Of a stretch of DNA of 64,000 nt, positions 45,479-54,506 are shown one piece after another (position 1 is the first letter of the stretch; the number at the start of each line of letters is the position of its first letter). This DNA comes from an uncultured Acidimicrobiales bacterium (GTDB taxonomy: Bacteria; Actinomycetota; Acidimicrobiia; Acidimicrobiales; SZUA-35). The position numbers and the translations under genes were made by a program. The stretch lies in the NCBI GenBank assembly GCA_937922045.1, contig CAKZXA010000032.1, positions 153,267 to 217,266 of the forward strand. The letters run 5' to 3'. The notes beneath the pieces were generated by a model that did not search any database, was not told where the DNA came from, and saw nothing but the letters and a program-made list of their open reading frames with translations.

Positions 45479-46057
45479 ATGAACACGACCGATGCTGGTG
45501 CTGATCCGCAGGCGGCGGCGGAGCTTGTGGAGGTGGTGGATGAGAACGCCTTACCGATCCGCCTCGTAACTCGCGCCGAGATGCGGGCACAGAATCTGTG
45601 GCACCGCAGCACGTTCGTGGCCGTGGTTCGCCCCGACCCCGATCCCCGAGATGATCAAGGGCTTCGACCCACAGACCGCCTGGTCGTGCATCAGCGTGCG
45701 TCATGGAAAGATCTCTTTCCTTCCTACTGGGATCTCGCCTTTGGCGGAGTGTGCGGTGTAGGTGAGGATTGGGGAACAGCCGCTGAGCGAGAACTGAGCG
45801 AGGAGGCTGGAGTCTCTGGTCTCGATCTGCGCCTCTTGGGCCGAGGCACCTACGACGGTGACCATTCTCGGTGTCACGCTCAGATCTATCTGGCCGCCGG
45901 TTCGATGGCGATCGAGCCGCAGGACGGAGAGGCGGTGGCTGTGGAGGAGGTGGTCCTAGGTTTGTTGACGACGTGGGTTGAGTCTCGTTCGGTTTGTCCG
46001 GATTCGTTGGCGCTCGTGGTGCCACATCTCGCCGCCCTTGTCGACTCGGTTGGGTGA
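45479..46057 (+). CDS. Nudix hydrolase
   Basis: A 192-residue Nudix protein. The Nudix box G-x5-E-x7-REL-x-EE-x-G is present as REL in AERELSEEAGV, preceded by GVGED. The N-terminal ENALPIRLVTRAEM region and a long N-terminal helix are like YfcD/isopentenyl-diphosphate isomerase-like Nudix proteins. It cleaves a nucleoside-diphosphate-linked substrate with Mg2+; the substrate is unknown. It begins 21 nt after the FAD reductase. Confidence 0.88.
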   Translation: MNTTDAGADPQAAAELVEVVDENALPIRLVTRAEMRAQNLWHRSTFVAVVRPDPDPRDDQGLRPTDRLVVHQRASWKDLFPSYWDLAFGGVCGVGEDWGTAAERELSEEAGVSGLDLRLLGRGTYDGDHSRCHAQIYLAAGSMAIEPQDGEAVAVEEVVLGLLTTWVESRSVCPDSLALVVPHLAALVDSVG

Positions 46058-46173
46058 GCGGCCAGCTAGGACGTAGCGGTTGCGAGGTAGTCCACCACCG
46101 GGTTCATGCCCAAGGCTAAGGTCATGCGGTCGACACCAACGGGCGGTGCCTGATTCATTTTGACGAGGGACCA

Positions 46174-46827
46174 TTGAACCGAACAGCGATTGGGACGGCC
46201 GAGAAGTCGGTCAGCCGAGATCTGGACCACCGAACGAGGTATGAACGCTCGAACAAGATCACGAGTGAGGCCGAGTATCTCACCGAACTAGCCCCAGCCC
46301 TTGCCGAAGGGCTTCCGACCACCACGGTCTATGTCCTGCGAGCCCGATCGCAGTGCGTCGCTTTTGCTGCATTCGGGGTCTTCTTCAACCTGCTTGGTGT
46401 CTCCTTCGTTCTCTGGGGACGCGATGCCGGATCGTCGCGAGGGTTGGCACTGGTTCTGGCCCTGCTCGCCAGCTGCGTCGCTGTCGGGAACCCCCGTGCG
46501 GCGGAGCGCCCCGATGCTGGTGGCAACCCCACCAGCTCCTATGCCCTGGTGCTCTGCGGCGCTGTCGTGGTGGCGGTCGTCCTCGCCCTTTTCGAGCCAG
46601 ACACGTGGGCCATCCCCGGCGTTCTCTTGTGCCTCGCGGCCGCAGTCGCCTACTTGGCCGCTCTGGAGCGAACCCAGGTCGGCATGAGTACAGCCCTGGC
46701 GATCGCCGCATTCGCCGCTGGTTTCGCCCTTTCGACCATGTCACAGGCGGCCTTGCTCGCAGCCTGTCTCGGCGCCATGCTCCTGAGCGCGGCGGTGGCC
46801 CTTAGCCTGGCGCCGAACACCCGGTGA
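46174..46827 (+). CDS. Polytopic membrane protein, unknown function
   Basis: A 217-residue protein with a ~55-residue hydrophilic N-terminus and about six membrane segments (~res 60-210). No family is recognised. The TTG start is supported by GAGGGA a few nt upstream, but no ATG is available nearby. It converges with the M50 peptidase gene; a strong hairpin lies between them. Confidence 0.62.
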   Translation: MNRTAIGTAEKSVSRDLDHRTRYERSNKITSEAEYLTELAPALAEGLPTTTVYVLRARSQCVAFAAFGVFFNLLGVSFVLWGRDAGSSRGLALVLALLASCVAVGNPRAAERPDAGGNPTSSYALVLCGAVVVAVVLALFEPDTWAIPGVLLCLAAAVAYLAALERTQVGMSTALAIAAFAAGFALSTMSQAALLAACLGAMLLSAAVALSLAPNTR

Positions 46828-46919
46828 ATACGGCCGAACGGTCGGGGAACAGTGTGGGGATTCGGGCGTAGGAACGGCTGTGGGCTTGGCCCATCCAACT
46901 CTATGTATTCTGTGCGGTA

Positions 46920-46965
46920 TTCTGTGCGCCTCACGCCCCGGAAATGGGGCGCTGGGCGCACAGAA
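46920..46965. terminator. Two-tier hairpin between convergent genes
   Basis: TTCTGTGCGCC (46920-46930) pairs with GGCGCACAGAA (46955-46965), enclosing a second hairpin GCCCC (46935-39)/GGGGC (46946-50). It lies between the membrane-protein gene (plus, ends 46827) and the M50 gene (minus, ends 47020) and could stop transcription from both sides. A partial copy of its arm (TATTCTGTGCG) precedes it. Confidence 0.7.
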
Positions 46966-47019
46966 CAAGGATGGGGGGCAGCGGGGTTTGATGGCGCGAA
47001 CGTCTGACCGACGTCGCCG

Positions 47020-47727
47020 CTATGAGCCGCGGACAGGTTGGATCCAGGCGACATAGAAGGCTCCGCCGAGAAGGGCGAAGGACATGAGAGCGATCAGGCC
47101 ACCCCAGAACCAGTAGGGGAGAACCAGAACGTTGGCGATCTCCTGAGTGTCGGAGTCGATCAATCGGCCATCACGTCGGAATCGTTTAGTGAACATGTAA
47201 TCGACGGTGGCGAGACTGGCCACGCAAAACTGAATGCCGATGAGCTGGGTGAGGAATATTCGCACCTCGAGCGGGCCGTAGACGGCGAGGGCACCCAGAA
47301 CGGCGGCGATGGCCCCGAGGGAGAGCCAACCGAAGAGGTTGCGGACGACGAAGAGCAAGGAAAGCCCAACCAGGACAGCGACACCGGCGAGAACGAGTCC
47401 TGCGGTCCGCTCCCGTGAACCTAGGACGATCACCGCTGCGCCAGCGAGGGCGGGCCCGAGTAGGCCGCCGGCCGAGACAACGGCCCGTCCAGGCCCCCAC
47501 ACACCGGTTGAGAGGGCGACACCGCCCAGGTTGGAATAGATCTCAAGGCGCTTGAACCGGCCGCCAACCAGCAGGGCAAAGACACCATGCCCCATCTCGT
47601 GGACCCAGGTGCTGAGCAGAGCGAATGGATAAAGCACGTTGCGTCCATACGGAATGTGGGGCAGGGCGACACTCGCAAGAGCCGCCACCCAGAAGAAGGC
47701 GAACAGTGACTCGTCGGGTTGGGCCAT
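47020..47727 (-). CDS. M50 family metallopeptidase-like membrane protein
   Basis: A 235-residue polytopic membrane protein with the zinc motif HEMGH in STWVHEMGHGVFAL at the first-segment region (~res 44), plus several further hydrophobic segments. HExxH inside a membrane segment marks site-2-protease-like (M50B) intramembrane proteases. The conserved second Asp motif (LDG-like) is not clearly recognised, so activity is uncertain. It faces convergently toward the upstream membrane gene. Confidence 0.83.
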   Translation of the reverse strand: MAQPDESLFAFFWVAALASVALPHIPYGRNVLYPFALLSTWVHEMGHGVFALLVGGRFKRLEIYSNLGGVALSTGVWGPGRAVVSAGGLLGPALAGAAVIVLGSRERTAGLVLAGVAVLVGLSLLFVVRNLFGWLSLGAIAAVLGALAVYGPLEVRIFLTQLIGIQFCVASLATVDYMFTKRFRRDGRLIDSDTQEIANVLVLPYWFWGGLIALMSFALLGGAFYVAWIQPVRGS

Positions 47728-47889
47728 CCTTGCTCATGGTAGTGCTGAGAGCGATGGCACTGGGGGTATCCCATGAATGGTCCAGATTGCCCTGGCGCAA
47801 AATGATTCCATGGTCCACAATGAACCGGTACATACGACCGAACAGCCTTGCGGCCCACCGTCACCAACGGCACCGCAGAAGGGAATTCG

Positions 47890-48210
47890 ATGTCTACACG
47901 TACACGTCAGAGCCGTCTCCGTAATCCAGGCGCAGCAGCCGTCCACCGACCTGCTCGCTACGATCGGCGCAAAGAGCACCGCAAAGTTAGACGAGCGGCG
48001 CACGTGGAGCTGAGTCAGATGATCGAGCCAGATGATCTTGCTCTACCTCGCCCGGTCAATACGTCGATGAAGGCGGACCCGGCGGAACGGCCGACGGTTA
48101 AGGTCGGTAAGCAACGGTTCAAGGTTTGGAAGACGAAGAGCTGGAAGCGCCGAACCCAGGTCCGAGCTCGCCGTGCTGCTGCGTACCAGGAGCTCGCTCG
48201 AGACCTCTAA
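47890..48210 (+). CDS. Small basic protein, unknown
   Basis: A 106-residue, strongly Arg/Lys-rich protein (an N-terminal R/Q/S-rich segment, KRRTQVRARR near the end). No family is recognised; the charge suggests a nucleic-acid or ribosome contact. ATG 47890 follows GAAGGGAA. It is separated from its neighbours and followed by a strong inverted repeat. Confidence 0.6.
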   Translation: MSTRTRQSRLRNPGAAAVHRPARYDRRKEHRKVRRAAHVELSQMIEPDDLALPRPVNTSMKADPAERPTVKVGKQRFKVWKTKSWKRRTQVRARRAAAYQELARDL

Positions 48211-48225
48211 AACATGGGCTCGCTT

Positions 48226-48283
48226 GGCAACGGCTATGACCTCGTTGATGCCGTCCAGCCCTGGCTGGGTGGCTACCGTTGCC
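48226..48283. repeat. Nested inverted repeats after the small basic gene
   Basis: GGCAACGG (48226-33) pairs with CCGTTGCC (48276-83), enclosing CCAGCC-CT-GGCTGG (48255-68), a 6-bp stem with a 2-nt loop. It may be a terminator of the small basic gene or a structured leader of the PEP-utiliser gene. No U tract follows. Confidence 0.5.
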
Positions 48284-48371
48284 GAGCGCCTGCCCACTCC
48301 CGCCCGATTTGTCGGCTAGTCCGCTAGTTTGAGCAGTTGAAACACGGCGGATCCGGTCGACGGGTCAAGGG

Positions 48372-50135
48372 ATGTGCGCTCACATGAACCCCGAACGAGA
48401 CGAAGCGGAGGACGACGGCGCCGTTACGGCCGCCAACCGTTCGCTCTGGACCCGCGCTCTCGTTGGTGAAATGCTGCCGGATGCCGTCAGCCCCTTGGGT
48501 TGGACGCTGCTTTGGCAGCCAGCGCTCGTGCCCGGGTTTCGAGACCTTCTCGTCAAGCGACTCGGGTTTGATACCGACGACATCGAGTCCGGTCCGCTCA
48601 TCAGGGTTTACAAGGGTTACGTCTACATCAATGCCACCTTGCTCCGCGTTCTCGGCCGCAGGGTTCCGATTCTTGGTGCGGCCACGATGGATCAGGTCGT
48701 GCAGATGGGCGAGGTACCCTTACCGCGCTTCGAACGCGAAGATTGGCACCAGGCCGACTCGGTAGCCGCAGCCCAGATCCAGCAGTGGAGCAGCTGGGTG
48801 CTGTCGAGCCAGAAACAAACAGCCCTTGCCGTCGACGATCGCCAATCGGAGTCGATCCGTCGAGGTCGTCCTGATTTCGATGATCTCGACGACGAGGAGT
48901 TGGTGGCCTACGCCGTTGCTCTTCAGCCGGTTTGCCGCCACCTGTTCGACCAGCACCTGAACCAGACGATAGCTTCGCTTGTCGGCCCGCCCGTCATTCA
49001 CGAGATCTGCACCGAGGTGGGCCAGCCCGCCCACACGCTGCGACTCATGAGCGGGCTTGGACAAGTAGATTCGGTTGCTCCGACCCAGGTTCTGTGGGAG
49101 TTATCACGCCTGGTTCGAGACTCTGCTGTGCTCACCCGCGTTTTCGACCAGAAAACCGATGGTGTTCGCCGCGTGTTGGAGCTGTCGAATCATTCCGACT
49201 CGGTGGCGATGCTCGCTGGGCTCGATGCATTCATGAGCGAGGTTGGCTATCGCGGACCTATCGAGTGGGACCTGAGCACACCGACGTGGGACGTCGCTCC
49301 CGAAATCGTGGTCGCTCTCGTGGATTGTCTGCGGCGATGCGATGATGAGGCAAGTCCTCGGGAGCGCGGCAAACATCTGGAGTCCGATCGTCTTCGGCTG
49401 GCTGAGGAGATCGGTCGCGTTCTGAACGAGCGTGACAGGAGGCGCCTGGATCAAGCGCTTGCAGCCACGCATGCTTTTCTTCGGGGACGAGAACGTTCTC
49501 GCACCAACCTGATCCGCATCATCCACGAGATGAGACTGCCGTTGCGTGAGCTGGCGGCCCGCGGTCATCGACGTGGTGATTTTTCAAACCCCGGACGACT
49601 GTGGATGCTCACGATGGAAGAAGTCGCCTACTACGCCGACGGGGGACTGGCCAAGGTCAGGTCCATAACCGACAAGCGTGCGGCAGAGTTCCGATCATCG
49701 GTGGCCAGCGAACCACCCGGCCTTTGCGAACGGCTGGACGGCCAGTGGGCGGCCTTGGAGGGCGCAGAGCTGGCAGAAGACACCTCGAGTGTCGGCCGCT
49801 TCCGTGTCGGCGACGTGATGCTCGGTATCCCGGGAAGTCCGGGGATGGCTCATGGGGTAGCTCGGGTGATCGAGTCCGACTCGGATCTGGCTCGGGTTCA
49901 GCCCGACGAGATATTGATCCTTGTCAACGCTGATCTCGTGGCTGCGCCCCTGTTCGCGTCTGCCGCGGCCGTAGTTCTCGACAACGGACGAACCTTCAGC
50001 CACGCCGCTGTTGTTGCGAGAGAACTGGGAATCCCCGTCGTGGTTGGAGCGAAGGGTGCCAGCCAGAAAATTTCGACTGGCGACCTCGTCAACGTCGACG
50101 GCCTGACGGGCGTTGTCTCCATTTCCGCTGGCTAA
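48372..50135 (+). CDS. PEP-utilising-enzyme-like protein lacking the ATP-grasp domain
   Basis: A 587-residue protein whose last ~90 residues are a PEP-utilisers mobile (phospho-His) domain: ILILVNADLVAAPLFASAAAVV, then the catalytic His in NGRTFSHAAVVARELGIPVVVG. The N-terminal part (LVGEMLPDAVSPLGW) resembles the middle region of PEP synthase/rifampin-phosphotransferase-type enzymes. The ATP-grasp nucleotide-binding domain that should come first is absent, as is a PEP-binding TIM barrel. It may need an ATP-grasp partner elsewhere. The ATG at 48372 has a second ATG 4 codons on. It overlaps the convergent phosphoesterase by 4 nt. Confidence 0.75.
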   Translation: MCAHMNPERDEAEDDGAVTAANRSLWTRALVGEMLPDAVSPLGWTLLWQPALVPGFRDLLVKRLGFDTDDIESGPLIRVYKGYVYINATLLRVLGRRVPILGAATMDQVVQMGEVPLPRFEREDWHQADSVAAAQIQQWSSWVLSSQKQTALAVDDRQSESIRRGRPDFDDLDDEELVAYAVALQPVCRHLFDQHLNQTIASLVGPPVIHEICTEVGQPAHTLRLMSGLGQVDSVAPTQVLWELSRLVRDSAVLTRVFDQKTDGVRRVLELSNHSDSVAMLAGLDAFMSEVGYRGPIEWDLSTPTWDVAPEIVVALVDCLRRCDDEASPRERGKHLESDRLRLAEEIGRVLNERDRRRLDQALAATHAFLRGRERSRTNLIRIIHEMRLPLRELAARGHRRGDFSNPGRLWMLTMEEVAYYADGGLAKVRSITDKRAAEFRSSVASEPPGLCERLDGQWAALEGAELAEDTSSVGRFRVGDVMLGIPGSPGMAHGVARVIESDSDLARVQPDEILILVNADLVAAPLFASAAAVVLDNGRTFSHAAVVARELGIPVVVGAKGASQKISTGDLVNVDGLTGVVSISAG

Positions 50136-51328
50136 GCGCCTCGTGAACCACCTGCTGCTGCAGGACTCGTAAGACGCCACCGCCCGGACTCCTGCCAGGT
50201 GTGCGTCAGGCTACGGTCCGTCCGGCTACCGGGCGACCACATCGACCAGACACCCCAAACCGCGCCTCGACTGTGCTCGTTCCACTGGGCCGATGGCGGG
50301 TGCTCAATACGGCGGACCGTCTGGGTTATGCCACCCTCGTACACGTCGTAGGCGGCCCAAACTCCGGGCCAGTCTTTCGTAGACGCGACCTCGCTGACCA
50401 GAGTGGTGCCGTGAAGGCGGGATCGGTTCCGATGGGTATGGCCAGAACTCACCAGCACGGGAACGGGTTGGGCGTCGACCGCGTCGAGGAAGAGATCGGA
50501 ATGGGGTGCCCGGATGCCTGGAGGCCAGTAGCGGGGAAGTCGGCCTTGTTGCAGCTGATGATGTAAGGCCACAAAGACCGGGCCGGATTGGGCGGAGAGG
50601 TGGTCGAGCAGGTCGCCTTTGATGCGTTCCGCCGAGCCGTAACCGCTTCCGGGCACGGTGGTGTCGACCCCGACAATATTGATTCCCCGTAGCTGTACTG
50701 CGTGGATGTTTCGAACGTAGGGCAATTCACGTTTCCCTATGGCGAGGGGAATGTTCGCACCGCTGGCGTCGACGTCGTGGTTGCCTGGGATCAGCATCAT
50801 CGGTAGGTCGGGGAAGCGGTCGACCAGGTGGCCGAGCATGGCGAAGTTTCCGGGTTGTTCGTGGTTCACGGCGTCACCCTTGATCACGAGGAACTCCGCA
50901 CCCCAGTCGCTGGCTTCCTTGACGGCGGCAGTTGCACAGCGCAGCGGATGCGGCACGGGATGATCGGTGGGGTCGCGCATCGTCTTGAGCAGACCGAATC
51001 GTTCGGCCCCGAGGTGGAGATCGCTGACGGTGGCGAACCGACAGAGGTGTTCGCCGGGTGGGGCAGGCAACGTAGCGGTTTGAAATTGGCCTTGGCCTCC
51101 CTCCCAGCTCAACTCGAGCTGAATCTTGGTTGCACTGGGTAGATCCCCGATGGTCATTGCGCCTGGACCGCCCGGGTGCAGACGCCGAACCTGTCGTGTG
51201 TCGCCATCGCCGAAGGAGGCGCTGAGTTCGATAGGACCGTGGGGGAGTGCACCCCACGCCAGCTGTACTGAGGTACAGCTTTGCGCCCAAAGTTGGAGCG
51301 GTGTGGGTGGGAGCAGTTTGGTGATCAT
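50132..51328 (-). CDS. Calcineurin-like metallophosphoesterase
   Basis: A 398-residue protein with the full metallophosphoesterase motif set: DLHLG (D-x-H), VIKGDAVN (GD), IPGNHDVD (GNHD) and VSSGHTHRNR (GHTH). An N-terminal ~100-residue beta-rich domain and a C-terminal ~80-residue tail flank the catalytic core. The substrate is not predictable; it could be a nucleotide, phospholipid or nucleic acid. It lies 27 nt downstream of the aminopeptidase gene, so is likely co-transcribed. Confidence 0.88.
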   Translation of the reverse strand: MITKLLPPTPLQLWAQSCTSVQLAWGALPHGPIELSASFGDGDTRQVRRLHPGGPGAMTIGDLPSATKIQLELSWEGGQGQFQTATLPAPPGEHLCRFATVSDLHLGAERFGLLKTMRDPTDHPVPHPLRCATAAVKEASDWGAEFLVIKGDAVNHEQPGNFAMLGHLVDRFPDLPMMLIPGNHDVDASGANIPLAIGKRELPYVRNIHAVQLRGINIVGVDTTVPGSGYGSAERIKGDLLDHLSAQSGPVFVALHHQLQQGRLPRYWPPGIRAPHSDLFLDAVDAQPVPVLVSSGHTHRNRSRLHGTTLVSEVASTKDWPGVWAAYDVYEGGITQTVRRIEHPPSAQWNEHSRGAVWGVWSMWSPGSRTDRSLTHTWQESGRWRLTSPAAAGGSRGA

Positions 51329-51355
51329 GATGTGCAGTGGTCGAGACCGCTGGGT

Positions 51356-53950
51356 TCAGCCGTTGAGGAAGGTCGAAAGAGCGGCGCTCTCACGCTGGCG
51401 GAGGGCAGCGTTGATCCGCTGCTTCTCAAGGAGTTGAGTAACCGTTTGTTGGCCACTCGGCACCTTGTTTTCGGCGAGGAACCGCTCTGTCTTGACTACA
51501 TCTTCGGCCCGGTCGAGGTAGGGGATGGTGCCGATCATCCGAGTGATAAGGCTGGTGGCAAAAAGATCGAGTAGCCGGTCCCAATTTTGGGTGATGAATT
51601 CCCATGTTTGTCGACCGTTGGTTCGGCTCATCATCGAACGCTGCAACAGAAAGGGTGCGTTTTGTGCTCGGATGGAGCCGTCGAGCACCATGGCGTGGAC
51701 CCGTTCGACGTGTTCGGGATCGGGGAAATCGGCTAGGGCGTAGAGGAAGCGCACCTCATCTTGAGGATTGGAGGCGTTCTTCCAGGCTTCGACGAAGTCG
51801 TCGAAATCAGCGTCGTCCCCGATGCTGGCGGTAACCGACACCGCTGCGGCAAAGATCGAGATCTCGACCAGGTCTGGGTCGCGTCGGCCAACGCTGACGG
51901 TTCGTTGCGCCTCACCATGGATCTCCGGATCCTTGGCCAGGAGTCCCATGGCCTTGATGAGATCACCTCGTAGCTGGCGTTGGGCATCAGCCTCATCATC
52001 GATCGGGGCTAGGCCCAGCCGAGCGAGGTTGGGGGCAACCGCATCATGCACGACTTCTTCGAGACGATCGACGGCATCTCCATCAACCAGTCGGTGAAGG
52101 GAATCGAAGCCCTTGATCATTCTCACCCAAACCGAACGGTCGGTCTCTGCCGTCATTGCTTCCAGCAGGTTGAGAAAGGTGGTGGTTGCGTAATCGCCGG
52201 TCAGGACACCGGCCCAGGTGTCATCGACGAGACCATACCGTTCCACTGGGGAGAGCTCGCTGGTTGCGATGTCGGCTAGGTGCTCGAGGTGGTCACCCGT
52301 ATACAGCATTCGAAAAAAGCCGTTTCGGTCGGCATTGCCGATCCACCAGTCCACATCATTCCCGATTTTGAGTGTTGTCGGCTCATCGAGCAGCACTCTT
52401 TGCTGCGCTGGTTCGGTCACGCCTGATGTCGACCAGCGGCAGGTGAATGGAATAGACCATCGCTGGTTCTGCTCATCGTCGTCTTGGGTCGTGAGCGGTA
52501 GACGGCGGGCTTGGCTGAGGGCGAGGTCTCCGCCCCTGGTCGTGGCGCTGATAGTGGGATACCCACCCTGAAATATCCATGAGTCCATGATTTGGCGGAC
52601 GGGCTCACTCGTGGTTTCCTCAAGGGCGTCCCAGAGGTCGGTGGTCTCGGCGTTGCCCAATTGATGGGTCACCATGTAGTGGCGTATTCCCTCACGAAAC
52701 GGATCCTCGCCGAGGTACTGCTCCAACATGCGGACGACGGCTGCCCCTTTCTCATAGGTCAGCACATCGAACATGCCTTCGGCTTCGGCCGGTGTGTTGA
52801 CCTCGTACTCGATTGGTCGGGTCGAACGCAGAGCGTCGGTGTCGTAGGCGGCGCTTGAGCTCAGGCTGAAGTCAACCCATCGATCCCACTCAGGTCGGAA
52901 GGCATCTGTGCACTTCATCTCCATAAAGGTTGCGAAGGCCTCGTTGAGCCAGAGTCCGTTCCACCACTTCATCGTGACGAGGTCACCAAACCACATGTGA
53001 GCGATTTCGTGGTTGATGACGTCGGTAACTCGCTGCAGCTCGTCGCGCGTTGCCCGGTTGGGGTCGACGAGCAGGAGAACCTCGCGGAACGTCACGCAAC
53101 CCAGATTCTCCATCGCTCCGAAGGCAAAGTCGGGCAGAGCGACGAGGTCGAGTTTGGTGCCGGGGTAGGGCAGGCCGAAATAGTCGGTGAAATAGCGGAG
53201 GGCAAACGCGCCGGCCTCAAGGGCGAAGGCCGTGAGGTCACTATTGCTGCCGAGGGGATGGACGACGCGCAGGGCGACACCGTCGACGTCGACCGCCGCC
53301 GCTGCTTCGAGCGGGCCGACGATGAAGGCTACGAGGTAGGTGCTCATCGGGATCGTCGGCGCGAAATCGACTTTGAGCCGACCGGCATAGGGCCCTTCGG
53401 CTATAACGGTTCTGCCGATCTCAGCGCCGTTGGCGATGGCCTCCATGGAGGGGTCGATAAGGAGCGAAACGTCGAACGTCGCTTTGAACGATGGTTCGTC
53501 CCAGCATGGGAAACATCGGCGGGCGTAGGGCGCCTCAAACTGGGTGGCCGCCAGCGTATGACTCGAGCCGTCAGGAGCCTCGAACCGGCTCAGATAGAAG
53601 CCGACGAGGTCTTCCTCGAGAGCGCCAGAAAACTCGATCTCGACGACGGCCGCTCCGGGCGAGAGCGGTTCATCCAGGTGGAGTGTCAGTTCCTCGCGCT
53701 CGGCGTCGAGCGAGGGCGTCACGGCGATCGTCGCGCTGTCTCGCCGGACGAGGGCACTTCCTATCGTCAGGCGGTCGCTATGTAGCGTGATGAGCGAAAC
53801 CTCCTCGCTCGCCGATACATCGATCAGTGCTGTTCCCTCGAAGCGTTCCTGTTCAAGGTCGACGGCAATGGTCAGTCGATAGTTGGACGGCACGACTGAC
53901 ATCGACAGTCGTAGTGCGTTGGGTTCTGATGCTCGTGAGTCGCTGGACAC
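51356..53950 (-). CDS. pepN: M1 family aminopeptidase N
   Basis: The 864-residue protein is a soluble M1 aminopeptidase. Motifs: FGAMENLGCVTF (GAMEN exopeptidase motif), zinc site HEIAHMWFGDL with the third ligand Glu in WLNEAFATFMEM, and the transition-state Tyr region around VLTYEKGAAVVRMLEQ. A C-terminal ERAP1-like helical domain (~res 530 onward) completes it. It removes N-terminal residues from peptides. GTG 53950 is used; an internal ATG (about res 17) could also be the start. Confidence 0.94.
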   Translation of the reverse strand: MSSDSRASEPNALRLSMSVVPSNYRLTIAVDLEQERFEGTALIDVSASEEVSLITLHSDRLTIGSALVRRDSATIAVTPSLDAEREELTLHLDEPLSPGAAVVEIEFSGALEEDLVGFYLSRFEAPDGSSHTLAATQFEAPYARRCFPCWDEPSFKATFDVSLLIDPSMEAIANGAEIGRTVIAEGPYAGRLKVDFAPTIPMSTYLVAFIVGPLEAAAAVDVDGVALRVVHPLGSNSDLTAFALEAGAFALRYFTDYFGLPYPGTKLDLVALPDFAFGAMENLGCVTFREVLLLVDPNRATRDELQRVTDVINHEIAHMWFGDLVTMKWWNGLWLNEAFATFMEMKCTDAFRPEWDRWVDFSLSSSAAYDTDALRSTRPIEYEVNTPAEAEGMFDVLTYEKGAAVVRMLEQYLGEDPFREGIRHYMVTHQLGNAETTDLWDALEETTSEPVRQIMDSWIFQGGYPTISATTRGGDLALSQARRLPLTTQDDDEQNQRWSIPFTCRWSTSGVTEPAQQRVLLDEPTTLKIGNDVDWWIGNADRNGFFRMLYTGDHLEHLADIATSELSPVERYGLVDDTWAGVLTGDYATTTFLNLLEAMTAETDRSVWVRMIKGFDSLHRLVDGDAVDRLEEVVHDAVAPNLARLGLAPIDDEADAQRQLRGDLIKAMGLLAKDPEIHGEAQRTVSVGRRDPDLVEISIFAAAVSVTASIGDDADFDDFVEAWKNASNPQDEVRFLYALADFPDPEHVERVHAMVLDGSIRAQNAPFLLQRSMMSRTNGRQTWEFITQNWDRLLDLFATSLITRMIGTIPYLDRAEDVVKTERFLAENKVPSGQQTVTQLLEKQRINAALRQRESAALSTFLNG

Positions 53951-54113
53951 CTCATGATCGTACCGCTTACCCAGCGGGGTTTACATCGGCTTGACACCTC
54001 CGCCCACCGCCCGCCTTCCGGTTGCTGATTCTGGGTCGCTGATCGCCGGTCGACCTCGGGCCCAGCCCTGTGCAGTTCTCTCCAACCATGTGTGACCAGA
54101 TGGATCTACCTGA

Positions 54114-54147
54114 ACAAATATAGAGGGTCAACAATGTCTCTATTTGT
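54114..54147. promoter_or_regulatory. Imperfect palindrome in AT-rich divergent promoter region
   Basis: ACAAATATAGAG (54114-54125) pairs with CTCTATTTGT (54138-54147), with two unpaired bases. It is in an AT-rich block (~54105-54210), unlike the GC-rich surroundings, between pepN (minus) and the small gene at 54220 (plus). It could be an operator or a promoter region. Confidence 0.5.
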
Positions 54148-54219
54148 AGGTTATGGAGAAGCATTTTTGCTCACAATTAGCACCAAATTAATCATGCTTC
54201 AAATGCTAGGTTTGATCAC

Positions 54220-54429
54220 ATGAGTGAGTCGACCGTCGCGGATTCCGAAACTCGAGTGCAGGCTAGGCGAGAGGGCTGGGACCCTGTCCACGATTGGTGC
54301 GAAGTCGAACGTAGCGCGGCAGGGCCGATCACCATTTCTAGCCTTGGTCCTTCGCCGTTGGCCGATGCAATAGCCGCCCTCGAGGGTCTGGAGGGCGAGC
54401 TCGCTCGAATGGAGCGAGAGCTCACCTAA
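54220..54429 (+). CDS. Small hypothetical protein
   Basis: A 69-residue acidic protein with a helix-rich C-terminal end (LEGLEGELARMERELT). No family is recognised. It directly follows the AT-rich block and precedes the Tad promoter region by 7 nt. The Shine-Dalgarno is weak. It may be the first small gene of the Tad locus or a chance frame. Confidence 0.45.
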   Translation: MSESTVADSETRVQARREGWDPVHDWCEVERSAAGPITISSLGPSPLADAIAALEGLEGELARMERELT

Positions 54430-54435
54430 GACCTG

Positions 54436-54466
54436 TTGAGCCGTCGTACGATGGGCCGCGTATAAA
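54436..54466 (+). promoter_or_regulatory. Candidate promoter of the Tad operon
   Basis: A -35-like TTGAGC (54436-41) and a -10-like TATAAA (54461-66) are separated by 19 nt, slightly long. Transcription would start at ~54473, giving a ~170-nt leader that includes the structured RNA at 54507-54609. Confidence 0.45.
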
Positions 54467-54506
54467 AATTGTCCTTCGGGATCGCGGCGCGCCGTGTATC
54501 GACTAA

